A stretch of DNA of 64,000 bases from NCBI GenBank assembly GCA_032718475.1, contig JAUCBJ010001327.1:1-64000 (forward strand), read 5' to 3'. Shown one piece after another: positions 1-10,800 of this stretch (within the stretch, counting starts at the first letter, position 1; each line of letters starts with the position of its first letter). The translations under genes were made by a program, and so were the position numbers. Under the pieces are notes generated by a model. It ran no database searches. It saw nothing but the letters and a program-made list of their open reading frames with translations, and was not told the origin of the DNA. The DNA is from Nemertoderma westbladi. Lineage: Eukaryota > Xenacoelomorpha > Nemertodermatida > Nemertodermatidae.

Positions 1-1145
1 GAACACCCGACCAATAAACACTGTCATCGGTGTATAAGTTTAGAGGTCCGAGTCGGAACGACTCGGACTCATCGCAATTCCTGGCCCCGATTTCGTCTTA
101 CCCCCCACTCGGGGATTTCGTCCTTCCCCCATTCGAGCTGGGACGGTGGACGAGAATGCCTTTCTCTGACAGACAGACAGTGCAAGTGTGGGGGCGTACA
201 GTCTGAGAGCCTTGTAGTCGAGAGTTGTCCGGAACTTGACAGTTTACATTCCAACCATTCCGAGATTAAGTTATTATCTGTCTGATTTGGCTGACTCGGA
301 TTTTTCAATGGAGTTCGTTAATGGTATTCTGGATATTTTAAAGTTCCGAAAGTGGTTGATATTCCTTAAACAAACTACTTCCTTCCGATTTTGCGATTTT
401 TTGTTCTTTTATTGGGAATATTGTATAATATTTGCAATTTTTGTTTTTACAGGTGACCGTTAGTATATATTATATTTCTTGCCTATAATACATGTGATTC
501 CAACATTATATCAATATGTACTGAATCGGGATTTCTTATGCGTTAATATAGTAGCTTAATTTACCATAATGTCGTATTAATATATCCTGACACCCTCACC
601 CTAGTTAAGTTTGCTGGTTTGTTAGTTTAATCGGCAGCTGTTGTAAATGTCCCAGATTTAAAAAACCAACTAAGCCTTTACATTACAATTGAACTTAGCT
701 GAACTTAACTGAAAAAAAAAACAATTAAAAAATATTTGCATTTACAATTTTCCAATCTTCTCTGCGAGAGCGACCGATGCCATAAGTGTTTCAAACATCA
801 ATATAACTCAGTAATAACTGCCTTAAACAGAAACAGAATAACAAATTTCCGCAGTAATATGCCATCTCTCTCGCTAATGCTCCCAACCCCTCCTATTTAT
901 AATAATTGCAGATAGGGGGAAAAACTGGACGCAATAAAAATTCATCCCTCTCCAGGGGAAATTCGACGCAAATAACAGCTAATTACTCTCAAAAATAAAA
1001 CGGTAACCTGTTCTATTGTGTTTAGATTATTGTTTGGGTTAAAATAACGTGCCAATGTAACCTTTCCTTTCCCTTGCTCCTTTCCCTAAATTGAGAATTT
1101 AACATTGAGGCGGGATATCAATTTGCCAAGGCGGGTTTTGCGTCC
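1..1145. other. No gene recognised; left-edge non-coding DNA
   Basis: The first ~230 bases are more GC-rich than what follows and contain a perfect 10-bp inverted repeat with a 3-base loop at 46-68. The remainder is AT-rich and without similarity that I recognise. A 75-codon frame at 236-463 has no recognisable motif and is not called. Confidence 0.5.
46..68. repeat. Perfect 10-bp inverted repeat, 3-base loop
   Basis: GTCCGAGTCG (46-55) is followed by GAA and its exact complement at 59-68. It would form a tight stem-loop. No T-run follows and no neighbouring gene explains it. Confidence 0.6.
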
Positions 1146-1148
1146 AGT

Positions 1149-1169
1149 CCCCCCCCCCCCCCCCCCCCC
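1149..1169 (+). repeat. C homopolymer (21 bp) at the LINE 5' side
   Basis: An uninterrupted C run lies about 85 bp before the first recognisable reverse-transcriptase codons. An open frame crosses it, but the residues it encodes are low complexity and not part of the enzyme. It marks roughly where LINE homology ends. Confidence 0.7.
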
Positions 1170-1253
1170 TGTCTCAATAATTGTACCATTTTCAATATAT
1201 GCATGTGTTTTTACATATGTGTATGTATGCGAACTCCAAAGAAGCATTAAAAG

Positions 1254-2797
1254 TATGTCCAATAATAAAGCGAGTGGATTAGATGAAATCCCAGCGGAGG
1301 TATGGAAAACCGGAGTGCTAAACAGACCATTATTGAATGTTTGCAACCGGATGTTAAAAGGGGAAAAGCCACCACCAATTTGGACTAAAGGTCAACTAAA
1401 GCCTCTCCCCAAGAAAGGAGACCTCGGCATACCAACAAACTATCGTGGGATCTGTCTGCTTGTGGTAGCTGCCAAAATATACAATAAAATGATTCTATAT
1501 AGGAATAGGCCTCACATAGAGAAACTACTGCGTAAGAGCCAAAACGGATTTCGACCAAGTAGATCAACAATAGCTCAGATACTTGCACTACGGAGACTGA
1601 TTGAAGGAATTAAGTCAACGAATCTCCCCGCAGTCATGACTTTTGTGAACTTGAAGAAGGCATTCGACTCCATCCATAGAGGTAAAATGCTTGAAATCCT
1701 AAGAGCTTATGGAATACCAGAAGTAATTGTTGCTGGCATTGGATTGTTATATTGTGACACAGAAGCGCAGGTACTCTCACCAGATGGTGAAAATGAGTTT
1801 TTCTCAATCCTGGCTGGCGTACTGCAAGGTGACAACACATTAGCACCATTACTATTTGTAATTGTGCTGGATTACGCAATGAGGACGGCCACAAAGGGTG
1901 AAGATCTAGGATTTACACTTCAAGAACACAGAAGTAGTAGATATCCGGCAACTACAGTCACAGACACCGACTTTGCGGATGACATCGCCCTGCTCTCTAA
2001 TACTCTAGCAGATGCACAGCTTCTACTAAATAAAGTGGAGAGGGCTGCGAAGGAGGTTGGATTGCATATAAATGCTACAAAGACCGAAATCATGACCTTT
2101 AATGTTGATGGAAACTTGACAACCATTGATAATAATCAACTAAGGAAGGTCGACGACTTCCAATACCTTGGATCATGGATAGAGAGTAGCAAAAAGGACA
2201 TAGAAGTTAGGAAAGCAAAGGCTTGGGCAGCTCTATCAAAAATGGATACCATCTAGTAATCAGATCTCTCCAGGCACCTGAAGACTAAGTTCTTTCGAGC
2301 CACAGTGGAAAGTGTATTTTTATACGGGGGTGAGACCTGGACACTGACTAAATCACTTGAACAACGAATTGATGGTTGCTACACAAGACTACTAAGGGCA
2401 GCCCTAAACATCAGCTGGAGACAACACATGACAAACGCCGAGCTTTATGGTACAATACCACCTGTATCAACCACCCTCCGTGAACGCAGATTAAGTTTCA
2501 GTGGGCACTGCTGGCGAAGTAAAGACGAGGTCATACCAGATCTACTTCTCTGGCAATCAACTCATGGAAAGCGTAGTCGTGGACGACCGGCCATAACATT
2601 TATAGATCAACTTGAAAGGGATACTGAACTTGGGAGAAACGAAATTGCGACAACTATGGAGAATCGGGAAGCCTGGAAGGATCTCATTTCCACTGTTCGA
2701 GTTCGACCTAGTAGTAGTAGTTGGAGAATCGGGAAGCCTGGAAGGATCTCATTTCCACTGTCCGAGTTCGCTCGACCTAGTAGTAGTAGTAGTATGT
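1254..2797 (+). pseudogene. 5'-truncated LINE reverse transcriptase (RTE/CR1-like), decayed
   Basis: This is the reverse-transcriptase part of a non-LTR retrotransposon; the endonuclease half is absent. Visible motifs in order: KASGLDEIPAEVW, YRGICLL, QNGFRPSRST, motif A as VNLKKAFDS, LAGVLQGD, the catalytic FADDIAL box, then the YLGSWI, LYGGETWTL and GKRSRGRPA regions typical of the C-terminal domain of this LINE group. Two adjacent stops (TAG TAA at 2254-2259) interrupt one frame, which then continues to about 2690 with homology intact. The Asp expected two residues before KKAFD is Asn (AAC). The copy is therefore dead twice over. It lies antisense within the presumed first intron of the GPCR gene on the minus strand. 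Clade assignment is from memory of motif style and is approximate. Confidence 0.88.
2657..2797 (+). repeat. LINE 3' end: duplicated 65-bp unit plus (TAG)n tail
   Basis: A ~65-bp segment ending in GACCTAGTAGTAGTAG is present twice in tandem (about 2657-2720 and 2722-2794), each closing with a TAG/GTA trinucleotide run. Short microsatellite tails instead of poly(A) are usual for RTE/CR1-type LINEs. The duplication may have arisen during target-primed reverse transcription or by later slippage. Confidence 0.75.
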
Positions 2798-2999
2798 ATG
2801 CGTACAAACGTGTATGTATGCCAAATTCGTTACCAATCCACATATGGCTAAAACACATTCGCACATCCCGGCAAGGTACCGGGGTAACTACTGATAACTA
2901 CAGCAATAGGTAACTTGAGGAGCTATAGTACAGTAGATGGTGTTTTTCCCTAATAATTATTAATAATAAACATACTAACAACTGATATTGATTCGACTT

Positions 3000-3001
3000 A
3001 C
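3000..3001 (-). promoter_or_regulatory. Splice donor of the GPCR exon
   Basis: On the minus strand the exon ends AG at 3002 and the intron begins GTAAGTC, a near-perfect U1 match. Reading through it gives non-receptor residues and soon loses GPCR character. Confidence 0.75.
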
Positions 3002-3236
3002 CTATAGATAATGGCATAACCAGACAGGCGACAGTAATATCGGCTACACTCAGACTTATCAGCAAGTAATTCTGCACCTGTTGCAACGGTCTTTGTGTTC
3101 TTATGGCAATGATCACGAGAATGTTTCCGAAAAGTGTTGAAATTATCACCAGAATGAACATTATGGACATGAGAACTTTGAAAGAAATACTTAGTTCTAT
3201 TGGCAAAGTCTCTAGAACAGAAGTAGAGTTTTCCAT
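3002..3236 (-). CDS. First coding exon of a biogenic-amine-type class A GPCR (partial)
   Basis: The exon encodes 78 residues from ATG at 3236 to a consensus splice donor (CTATAG|GTAAGT, exon end 3002, phase 1). The N-terminus carries an N-glycosylation sequon (NST, residues 3-5). Residues ~17-45 form TM1 with the diagnostic GN-x-LV motif (N1.50), then a short intracellular loop, then TM2 with LSVAD (D2.50) and a MP motif near its end. This order and spacing is that of rhodopsin-family receptors, closest in style to octopamine, adrenergic or serotonin receptors. Later exons (TM3-TM7, DRY, NPxxY) should lie at lower coordinates, but none is visible, so they are presumably beyond the left edge. 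The frame is open upstream to 3308, but the ATG at 3236 places a normal short N-terminus before TM1. This is the only convincing host gene in the window; ligand specificity cannot be read from one exon. Confidence 0.8.
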
Positions 3237-3309
3237 TACAATATTGATTGATATGACTGATTCCTTGTGTTCGATATTATGCAAATGATGTTGATGATTG
3301 TGAATCAAA

Positions 3310-4035
3310 TATTATCACCAAACTATAATGTTCAATTCATGAGACTTTGGACTAACACAATTAAGTAATAAATGTAACTGAATTGAATTTACAATAATAA
3401 ATTTATTAACGAAAAAATAAATATACAAGGCCTAACCTATTCCTTGGGTAGTCCTACAACACAATACTCTTTCAAATATAATTATTTAGATACTACATAT
3501 AAATAAAATATGCATACTAAAAAAATTTTTAATAATTTTTCATTTAAAATGCGGAAGAATTACAAAACACAAAAAATTTCAAAATTATACCAATTCATTT
3601 AACCAGCAAATAATGTGGTAGTTGCCGTTGGCTTGTGAACTAAAATTCAAACATACAATATTAAAAATAGTTTATACCTTCATATTATTTACAATGAATT
3701 TTACATGACAGGCTGTAATGATATTCAAGGGCTTTGATCGCAGTGCACGTAATAATCTAAACTCATTCATGTAGGTCACTGCATATCATTATTGAGTACA
3801 ATACGCATGTATTTTGCAATGACGGTTAATAAAATTAATTACGCAAAAAATAAAGTTTTCAATAAAGGTAGGGATTATAATATACAGTTATACTCCCATG
3901 TACCACAGGAGAAATTATTTTAATGAAAAAAACAGTATCAATTTACCCAAATGTGACATTGTTTCGGAGCTGACGGCATACTCTAAAACTGTACGCCATT
4001 CTATATGTAAATTATTACTAGTTTATGATGTAAAT
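3310..4035. other. Non-coding, AT-rich upstream region of the GPCR exon
   Basis: This stretch lies 5' of the receptor exon and could hold its 5' UTR and promoter. I see no convincing TATA/initiator arrangement, repeat or reading frame here. Confidence 0.4.
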
Positions 4036-4082
4036 ATAATGGTTATGTTCGGAAATGGAAAAAATGAGAAAGCGCGTCACCG

Positions 4083-4155
4083 GGGTTTGAACCAGCGCTA
4101 TACGTACGTTTCGGCCTTATCAGGCCTCGTCAGTAGCGCTAACCAGTTCGGGCAC
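4083..4155 (-). promoter_or_regulatory. tRNA-like Pol III A/B box pair around the ribozyme
   Basis: On the minus strand AACTGGTTAGCGC (about 4148-4137) resembles a tRNA D-arm/A box and GGTTCAAACCC (4093-4083) matches the B-box consensus GGTTCRANNCC. Their ~50-base separation is within the usual tRNA range. The B box is strong and the A box weak. If functional, Pol III would transcribe the ribozyme. Confidence 0.45.
4094..4140 (-). ncRNA. Minimal type I hammerhead ribozyme
   Basis: Read on the minus strand from 4140 to 4094. Stem I strands AGCGCTA and TAGCGCT are exactly complementary over 7 bp. The core CTGACGA (C3 to A9; position 7 is free) is at 4133-4127. Stem II is GGCC/GGCC with a 6-base TGATAA loop (4126-4113). 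GAA (G12-A14) is at 4112-4110. Stem III has 2 bp (AC/GT) closed by a GTAC loop, ending in U16.1, and the cleavage-site base is A17 at 4101, an allowed H. All invariant core residues are present. Hammerheads with such a short stem III are known from metazoan retrotransposon-associated families (Penelope-like elements, retrozymes, schistosome Sm-alpha SINE-like repeats), where they usually act as dimers. Self-cleavage is inferred, not shown. Confidence 0.82.
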
Positions 4156-4176
4156 TTGCCCCTGCCCTGACAATAT

Positions 4177-4235
4177 TGAACTGGTTGGCGCTACTGATGA
4201 GGCCTGACACCTGATAGACCGAAACTTAGATATTC
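4177..4235 (+). ncRNA. Degenerate second hammerhead copy (inverted)
   Basis: The plus strand has GGCGCTACTGATGA followed by a mismatched stem II region and GACCGAAAC, so it is recognisably the same ribozyme. The downstream complement of stem I is missing and stem III does not pair. It is expected to be inactive. Confidence 0.55.
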
Positions 4236-4303
4236 TGCTGTTTCAACCCCCGCCCGATGACGTGATTCCTCATTTTTTTCGATTTCTGAACAAAACCATT
4301 ACA

Positions 4304-6149
4304 TTATTAATTACAGTATTATTAACCCATACCTTTGTTTTCATAACTTTTGTCTTTTCTGCTGCAACTGCTCTATATCCATGACACAAGGTACTGAAAG
4401 TTATCAACGTTTTATAGTTGAATATTAATGATAGATGATGGCCCGGCTCCCATTAATATTAAAATATATGAATTCGGTATTGGTAGCCATTGGTTACATA
4501 TATGAAATACATATGCTTTAGCCCGCATATTAGAAAACAGGGCGAAGTCATAGCAAAGCTCGATATCTGCAGTTTCTACGTTCTTGTAGTGTGAATAAAC
4601 CAAAGATCGTTAGCAGTAATGTCGGTCCTCATTGCAAAATAAAATGCAATTATGAATAAATATTCTTCTATAACCTATGTAACTAGTACTCCTCTCCTTT
4701 GATTAGAGACAGATGAGAGCTTAGAAACATTTTAAATTCCACATAATAGGATTTTCAGCAATGGGGGGAGATAGTGTCTCGTCTGCATTCAAGGGGAGGG
4801 GGGGGAATTGACGCTTGCAAAAGAAGCCCTCCGCTTCCCCACAAGCCCTCAGCTTCCCCAGCATATTGCTTTCACCGTGAGGAGAGACTGTGCACAATCT
4901 GTGCTTTGTCAGTCTCGTACGGTAGTCAAAGTGAAGAGAAGCACACTGGCCTTAGAGATTCGGATGAACCCGAGAACGACATGGGTGCTTGCTTTTATAA
5001 AAAATAAAGCTTTTATATAACTGCTGGAGCGTACCATGCAGAATTATTGATTTCATTATGAAGGTAAATCATAATATTTAGTTATAAGTAAGACGATTTA
5101 ATAATAGGAAATTAAGTGAATCAAATATGTGACTAATGAGATTCTGGTTGTGGTTGCTAATCAATACTCAATACAAACCAGTAACTGAACCAATCGCCTA
5201 TCTGGCTAATTATTGAGCTAAGTAAAATATAAACACAGATGGTAAAGCGAAACAATATAAATATCAACAATTATTCGAATGTAACTATGGAAGCTGGAGT
5301 TTCCAGCTATTAAACGTTGCGTTCAAATTATAGGGTGCTCTCGTGCATTCCACAATCCACATGGCACATTTTAGACGAGTAGACGTAGACGAGTATTATG
5401 ATAAATAGTAGACTGTGGGCCTGAATGCCTTAGTCCTTATATAATAATGAATTTTATGGTAGGTGCATTTTGTTCGTATTATCACTGTAGTTTCCAGTAT
5501 GGCGTCATATGAATGTGGACACTTTTGTATGTGTAAGTAGTAGTAATTAATTAATTACAAAGAACATGAATGCTAATAATTGAGATGGGGATATGGGTCA
5601 GTATATTTTTTCTTTTTTTGTATTTTTTATTTATTTAAATTGTACTTTTTATTTAAATTTTATTTGTTATTTAAATATATTTTTTTTATTTATTAATATT
5701 TCTATTTTCATTTTATTTAATAGTATTTATATATATATTTTTTGAATTTAAATTAATTTTATAATCTCTATTTTAGTTTCAAAGTAGATTTGCTTTATGC
5801 TTAATGAAATTATGCAGTATCAATTGTTTTACAGCACTATTCAAATTTCAATTAAATTTTAATCCGGGATTTTAATCCTTTAATCAAAAGTCAACTTAAA
5901 ATGTTTAAGGTTGATCAGCATTTATTCGTGAATGTGGGTGATATGATAAAGTGAAACACAGATGGATACAGTATAAGTCTAACTAGAGTATGGACACGGA
6001 CAGTATGCCTAATGTCGCAAAGTGGATACTTTATTTGTGGAATTTTTACCAGCTTCAAGACAAGGAATCGTGAAAACCTTTTTTTTAATTTATTTGCTAG
6101 GGCAGTTTTAGATGCTGAGTTTTTAAGTTCTATGGGTTAAATCATTCCA
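4304..6149. other. Non-coding AT-rich interval
   Basis: Short open frames near 4774-5020 have no recognisable domain. The stretch 5600-5760 is nearly pure A/T with TTATTTAAAT-type simple repeats. I see no RNA gene or transposon signature. Confidence 0.45.
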
Positions 6150-6153
6150 AATT

Positions 6154-7640
6154 TTAGGTCCTGTATATTTTATAGATTTTTGGAAAAGTTGTTAGCGGAC
6201 ACGAGGGACAAAGAACTTTTGTGTAGAAGAAGAGCGCGTGGAATATTTGTGTATTGTTTGGACGGAATATTCTTTGAAAGGTTTCAGTTTTCTTATGTTT
6301 GTTAATGTCGTACATAAATTTAGCTACTTCTAGGTCAAATAATTTTTCTAGTAGGAGGATTTGTAGAAATTTATAAATAGGTGCTGCATGCGCTACGTAA
6401 TGGCTAAAAGTTATTGCTCTGATTATCTTATTTATTTTTCTTATATTTTCCATGTGTTATAGTTGTAGCTATTTCCCCACATTAAAATTCCGTACAGTAT
6501 GTGAGGGTGAACTAGTGCAAAGTACAGGGTTCTCATAATGTGTAGAGGTAAAATGTGTCGCAATTTAAAGAAAATACCAGATAATTTGGATATTTTTGAG
6601 AGTATGTATTCACAATGAGTCGACCAGTTAATTTTATTATCAATATATATACCTAAGTACTTAGTGGCGGTAGCTTCCGTAAGATTAGTGGATCGTATAG
6701 TGATGTTGGGTGTTATATAGTTCCTAGAGTTGTTAAAGATTATATATTCAATTTTTTTAAGGTTTAAGGATCATTTATTGTCAATGAGACAATTGTCTAG
6801 TTTAGAGAGTTCCGAGAGAGTTTAGAGTAACAATCTAATTTTTTCAGTAGTATGTCATGTGGTAGGGTGTCGAAGGCTTTCTTTAAGTCTACTGATATTA
6901 AACATGCAGAGCTACCGTTGTCGAGTGTTTCCTGTAGTTGTTCCGTAACAGTAAGAATAGCGTCCGTTGTCGTTATGGGTTTACGAAATCCGTGTTGACA
7001 TGGTGATAACAGGTCGTATTTGTTTAAGAAAGTCAGTAATTGGGAATTGACTACACGTTCATATATCTTTGTGAATAAGGGTAATATTGATATCGGGCGG
7101 TAATTGTTTTTATCGGTTGGATCTCGGGATTTGAAAACTAGGATTATTTTAGCCTTTTTTAGAGCATCTGGGTAGAATCCATTTTTAATTGAAAGGTTAA
7201 TGAGATAAGTTAGGTGAGAGGCAAGGCTGTGGGCTGCTAATTTGACCAATAAGACAGGAAAATCCTCATAAGTTGAGACATTTTTGTCGTTATCTAACAA
7301 AAAATATATTATTTCAGTTTCACTGGGTTCTATGAGTGTGAAAGAATTAAATTTATTATTTTTTACATAACGAGTTGGTTACCTTTGTGATTCTTTACTC
7401 ACTAATTGAGGTCCAATTGATGCAAAGTGTTTATTTAATATATTAGCAATAATAGATTTATCTGTTCAGTTGTAGTTGAATCTAGTGAATCTATCTTGAT
7501 TTTCATGGGGGACGATAATTTTTTGGATCTATGTAGTGCCGTATTTATTGTTTTCCATGTTTTTATGCTATTGTTTTGATTTTTCAGAAACTCATTTTCG
7601 TAATAACTTTTCTGGGCATTACGCATAATTTTTGTGAGTG
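6154..7640 (-). pseudogene. Decayed CR1/Jockey-type LINE reverse transcriptase with internal deletion
   Basis: Read on the minus strand: a pre-RT linker (7626-7435), then RT fingers/palm (7300-6797) with KKAKIILVFKS, NNYRPISILP, QHGFRK and motif A SVDLKKAFDT (catalytic Asp kept), then after a break the thumb/C-terminal region (about 6700-6460, LGIYIDNKINW...LYGILMWG) and the C-terminal domain (6453-6154, RAITFSHYVAHAAPIYKFLQIL). The part between motif A and the thumb, which must contain the FADD catalytic box, is missing, so roughly 300-400 bp have been deleted. Several frame changes also occur. The endonuclease is absent (5' truncation). The copy is incapable of reverse transcription. The C-terminal motif style suggests CR1/L2 or Jockey relatives, different from the LINE at 1.25-2.8 kb. 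Confidence 0.85.
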
Positions 7641-7812
7641 TTTTGGTAGGTTTTACATTCTGAAAGATTTGTATCCGACGGGTGTATCAAAGGTAAATTT
7701 TAATGAAGCTTCCATATTAACAATCACAGATTTCCCTTAATTCAGGTGATTTTCTGAGGTAAATCCGAAGCGTCTCAGGACCTTATCTCCATTAGAAATT
7801 GCAATTTGGTTG
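7641..7812. other. Short non-coding spacer before the satellite array
   Basis: No feature is recognised between the LINE fragment and the first 32-bp repeat unit. Confidence 0.4.
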
Positions 7813-10800
7813 GGAACTTATCGCCCCCCTGTACTGAGTTTATAGGAACTTATCGGCCCCCTGTACTGAGTTTATAGGAACTTATCGCCCCCCTGTACTG
7901 AGTTTATAGGAACTTATCGCCCCCCTGTACTGAGTTTATAGGAACTTATCGCCCCCCTGTACTGAGTTTATAGGAACTTATCGCCCCCCTGTACTGAGTT
8001 TATAGGAACTTATCGCCCCCCTGTACTGAGTTTATAGGAACTTATCGGCCCCCTGTACTGAGTTTATAGGAACTTATCGCCCCCCTGTACTGAGTTTATA
8101 GGAACTTATCGCCCCCCTGTACTGAGTTTATAGGAACTTATCGCCCCCCTGTACTGAGTTTATAGGAACTTATCGCCCCCCTGTACTGAGTTTTTAGGAA
8201 CTTATCGCCCCCCTGTACTGAGTTTTTAGGAACTTATCGCCCCCTGTACTGAGTTTATAGGAACTTATCGCCCCCCTGTACTGAGTTTATAGGAACTTAT
8301 CGGCCCCCTGTACTGAGTTTATAGGAACTTATCGCCCCCCTGTACTGAGTTTATAGGAACTTATCGCCCCCCTGTACTGAGTTTATAGGAACTTATCGCC
8401 CCCCTGTACTGAGTTTATAGGAACTTATCGCCCCCCTGTACTGAGTTTATAGGAACTTATCGCCCCCCTGTACTGAGTTTATAGGAACTTATCGCCCCCC
8501 TGTACTGAGTTTATAGGAACTTATCGGCCCCCTGTACTGAGTTTATAGGAACTTATCGCCCCCCTGTACTGAGTTTATAGGAACTTATCGCCCCCTGTAC
8601 TGAGTTTATAGGAACTTATCGGCCCCCTGTACTGAGTTTATAGGAACTTATCGCCCCCCTGTACTGAGTTTATAGGAACTTATCGCCCCCCTGTACTGAG
8701 TTTTTAGGAACTTATCGGCCCCCTGTACTGAGTTTATAGGAACTTATCGCCCCCTGTACTGAGTTTATAGGAACTTATCGGCCCCCTGTACTGAGTTTAT
8801 AGGAACTTATCGCCCCCTGTACTGAGTTTATAGGAACTTATCGGCCCCCTGTACTGAGTTTATAGGAACTTATCGCCCCCTGTACTGAGTTTATAGGAAC
8901 TTATCGGCCCCCTGTACTGAGTTTATAGGAACTTATCGCCCCCCTGTACTGAGTTTATAGGAACTTATCGCCCCCCTGTACTGAGTTTTTAGGAACTTAT
9001 CGCCCCCCTGTACTGAGTTTATAGGAACTTATCGCCCCCCTGTACTGAGTTTATAGGAACTTATCGCCCCCCTGTACTGAGTTTATAGGAACTTATCGCC
9101 CCCCTGTACTGAGTTTATAGGAACTTATCGCCCCCCTGTACTGAGTTTATAGGAACTTATCGCCCCCCTGTACTGAGTTTATAGGAACTTATCGCCCCCC
9201 TGTACTGAGTTTATAGGAACTTATCGGCCCCCTGTACTGAGTTTATAGGAACTTATCGCCCCCCTGTACTGAGTTTATAGGAACTTATCGCCCCCCTGTA
9301 CTGAGTTTATAGGAACTTATCGCCCCCCTGTACTGAGTTTATAGGAACTTATCGCCCCCCTGTACTGAGTTTATAGGAACTTATCGCCCCCTGTACTGAG
9401 TTTATAGGAACTTATCGCCCCCCTGTACTGAGTTTATAGGAACTTATCGCCCCCCTGTACTGAGTTTATAGGAACTTATCGCCCCCCTGTACTGAGTTTA
9501 TAGGAACTTATCGCCCCCCTGTACTGAGTTTATAGGAACTTATCGCCCCCCTGTACTGAGTTTATAGGAACTTATCGCCCCCCTGTACTGAGTTTATAGG
9601 AACTTATCGCCCCCCTGTACTGAGTTTATAGGAACTTATCGCCCCCCTGTACTGAGTTTATAGGAACTTATCGCCCCCCTGTACTGAGTTTATAGGAACT
9701 TATCGCCCCCCTGTACTGAGTTTATAGGAACTTATCGCCCCCCTGTACTGAGTTTATAGGAACTTATCGCCCCCCTGTACTGAGTTTATAGGAACTTATC
9801 GCCCCCCTGTACTGAGTTTATAGGAACTTATCGCCCCCCTGTACTGAGTTTATAGGAACTTATCGCCCCCCTGTACTGAGTTTATAGGAACTTATCGCCC
9901 CCCTGTACTGAGTTTATAGGAACTTATCGCCCCCCTGTACTGAGTTTATAGGAACTTATCGCCCCCCTGTACTGAGTTTATAGGAACTTATCGCCCCCCT
10001 GTACTGAGTTTATAGGAACTTATCGCCCCCTGTACTGAGTTTATAGGAACTTATCGCCCCCCTGTACTGAGTTTATAGGAACTTATCGCCCCCCTGTACT
10101 GAGTTTATAGGAACTTATCGCCCCCCTGTACTGAGTTTATAGGAACTTATCGCCCCCCTGTACTGAGTTTATAGGAACTTATCGCCCCCCTGTACTGAGT
10201 TTATAGGAACTTATCGCCCCCCTGTACTGAGTTTATAGGAACTTATCGCCCCCCTGTACTGAGTTTATAGGAACTTATCGCCCCCCTGTACTGAGTTTAT
10301 AGGAACTTATCGCCCCCCTGTACTGAGTTTATAGGAACTTATCGCCCCCCTGTACTGAGTTTATAGGAACTTATCGCCCCCCTGTACTGAGTTTATAGGA
10401 ACTTATCGCCCCCCTGTACTGAGTTTATAGGAACTTATCGCCCCCCTGTACTGAGTTTATAGGAACTTATCGCCCCCCTGTACTGAGTTTATAGGAACTT
10501 ATCGCCCCCCTGTACTGAGTTTATAGGAACTTATCGCCCCCCTGTACTGAGTTTATAGGAACTTATCGCCCCCCTGTACTGAGTTTATAGGAACTTATCG
10601 CCCCCCTGTACTGAGTTTATAGGAACTTATCGCCCCCCTGTACTGAGTTTATAGGAACTTATCGCCCCCCTGTACTGAGTTTATAGGAACTTATCGCCCC
10701 CCTGTACTGAGTTTATAGGAACTTATCGCCCCCCTGTACTGAGTTTATAGGAACTTATCGCCCCCCTGTACTGAGTTTATAGGAACTTATCGCCCCCCTG

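Larger units (their letters stand above)
4038..4303. mobile_element. Small hairpin (MITE/SINE-like) element with ribozyme arms
   Basis: Two arms of about 115-120 bp (roughly 4038-4157 and 4176-4303) are inverted copies of each other, starting with a shared TAATGGTT end and each containing a hammerhead-ribozyme sequence. The left arm, read on the minus strand, holds a complete hammerhead fold; the right arm, read on the plus strand, keeps CTGATGA and CGAAAC but has lost a pairing stem II and stem I. The loop between arms is short (~18 bp). The minus strand also has tRNA-like Pol III box sequences flanking the ribozyme. Exact ends and target duplication are uncertain. Confidence 0.6.

Noticed and set aside
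236-463. 75-codon hydrophobic frame near the left edge
   Set aside because: No homology or gene context; codons are typical of AT-rich random sequence.
4083-4155. Genuine tRNA gene on the minus strand
   Set aside because: B box is good, but no acceptor stem or anticodon arm forms; the interior is a hammerhead.
4774-5020. Two overlapping short plus-strand frames
   Set aside because: No domain, no repeat support, and they overlap each other in different frames.
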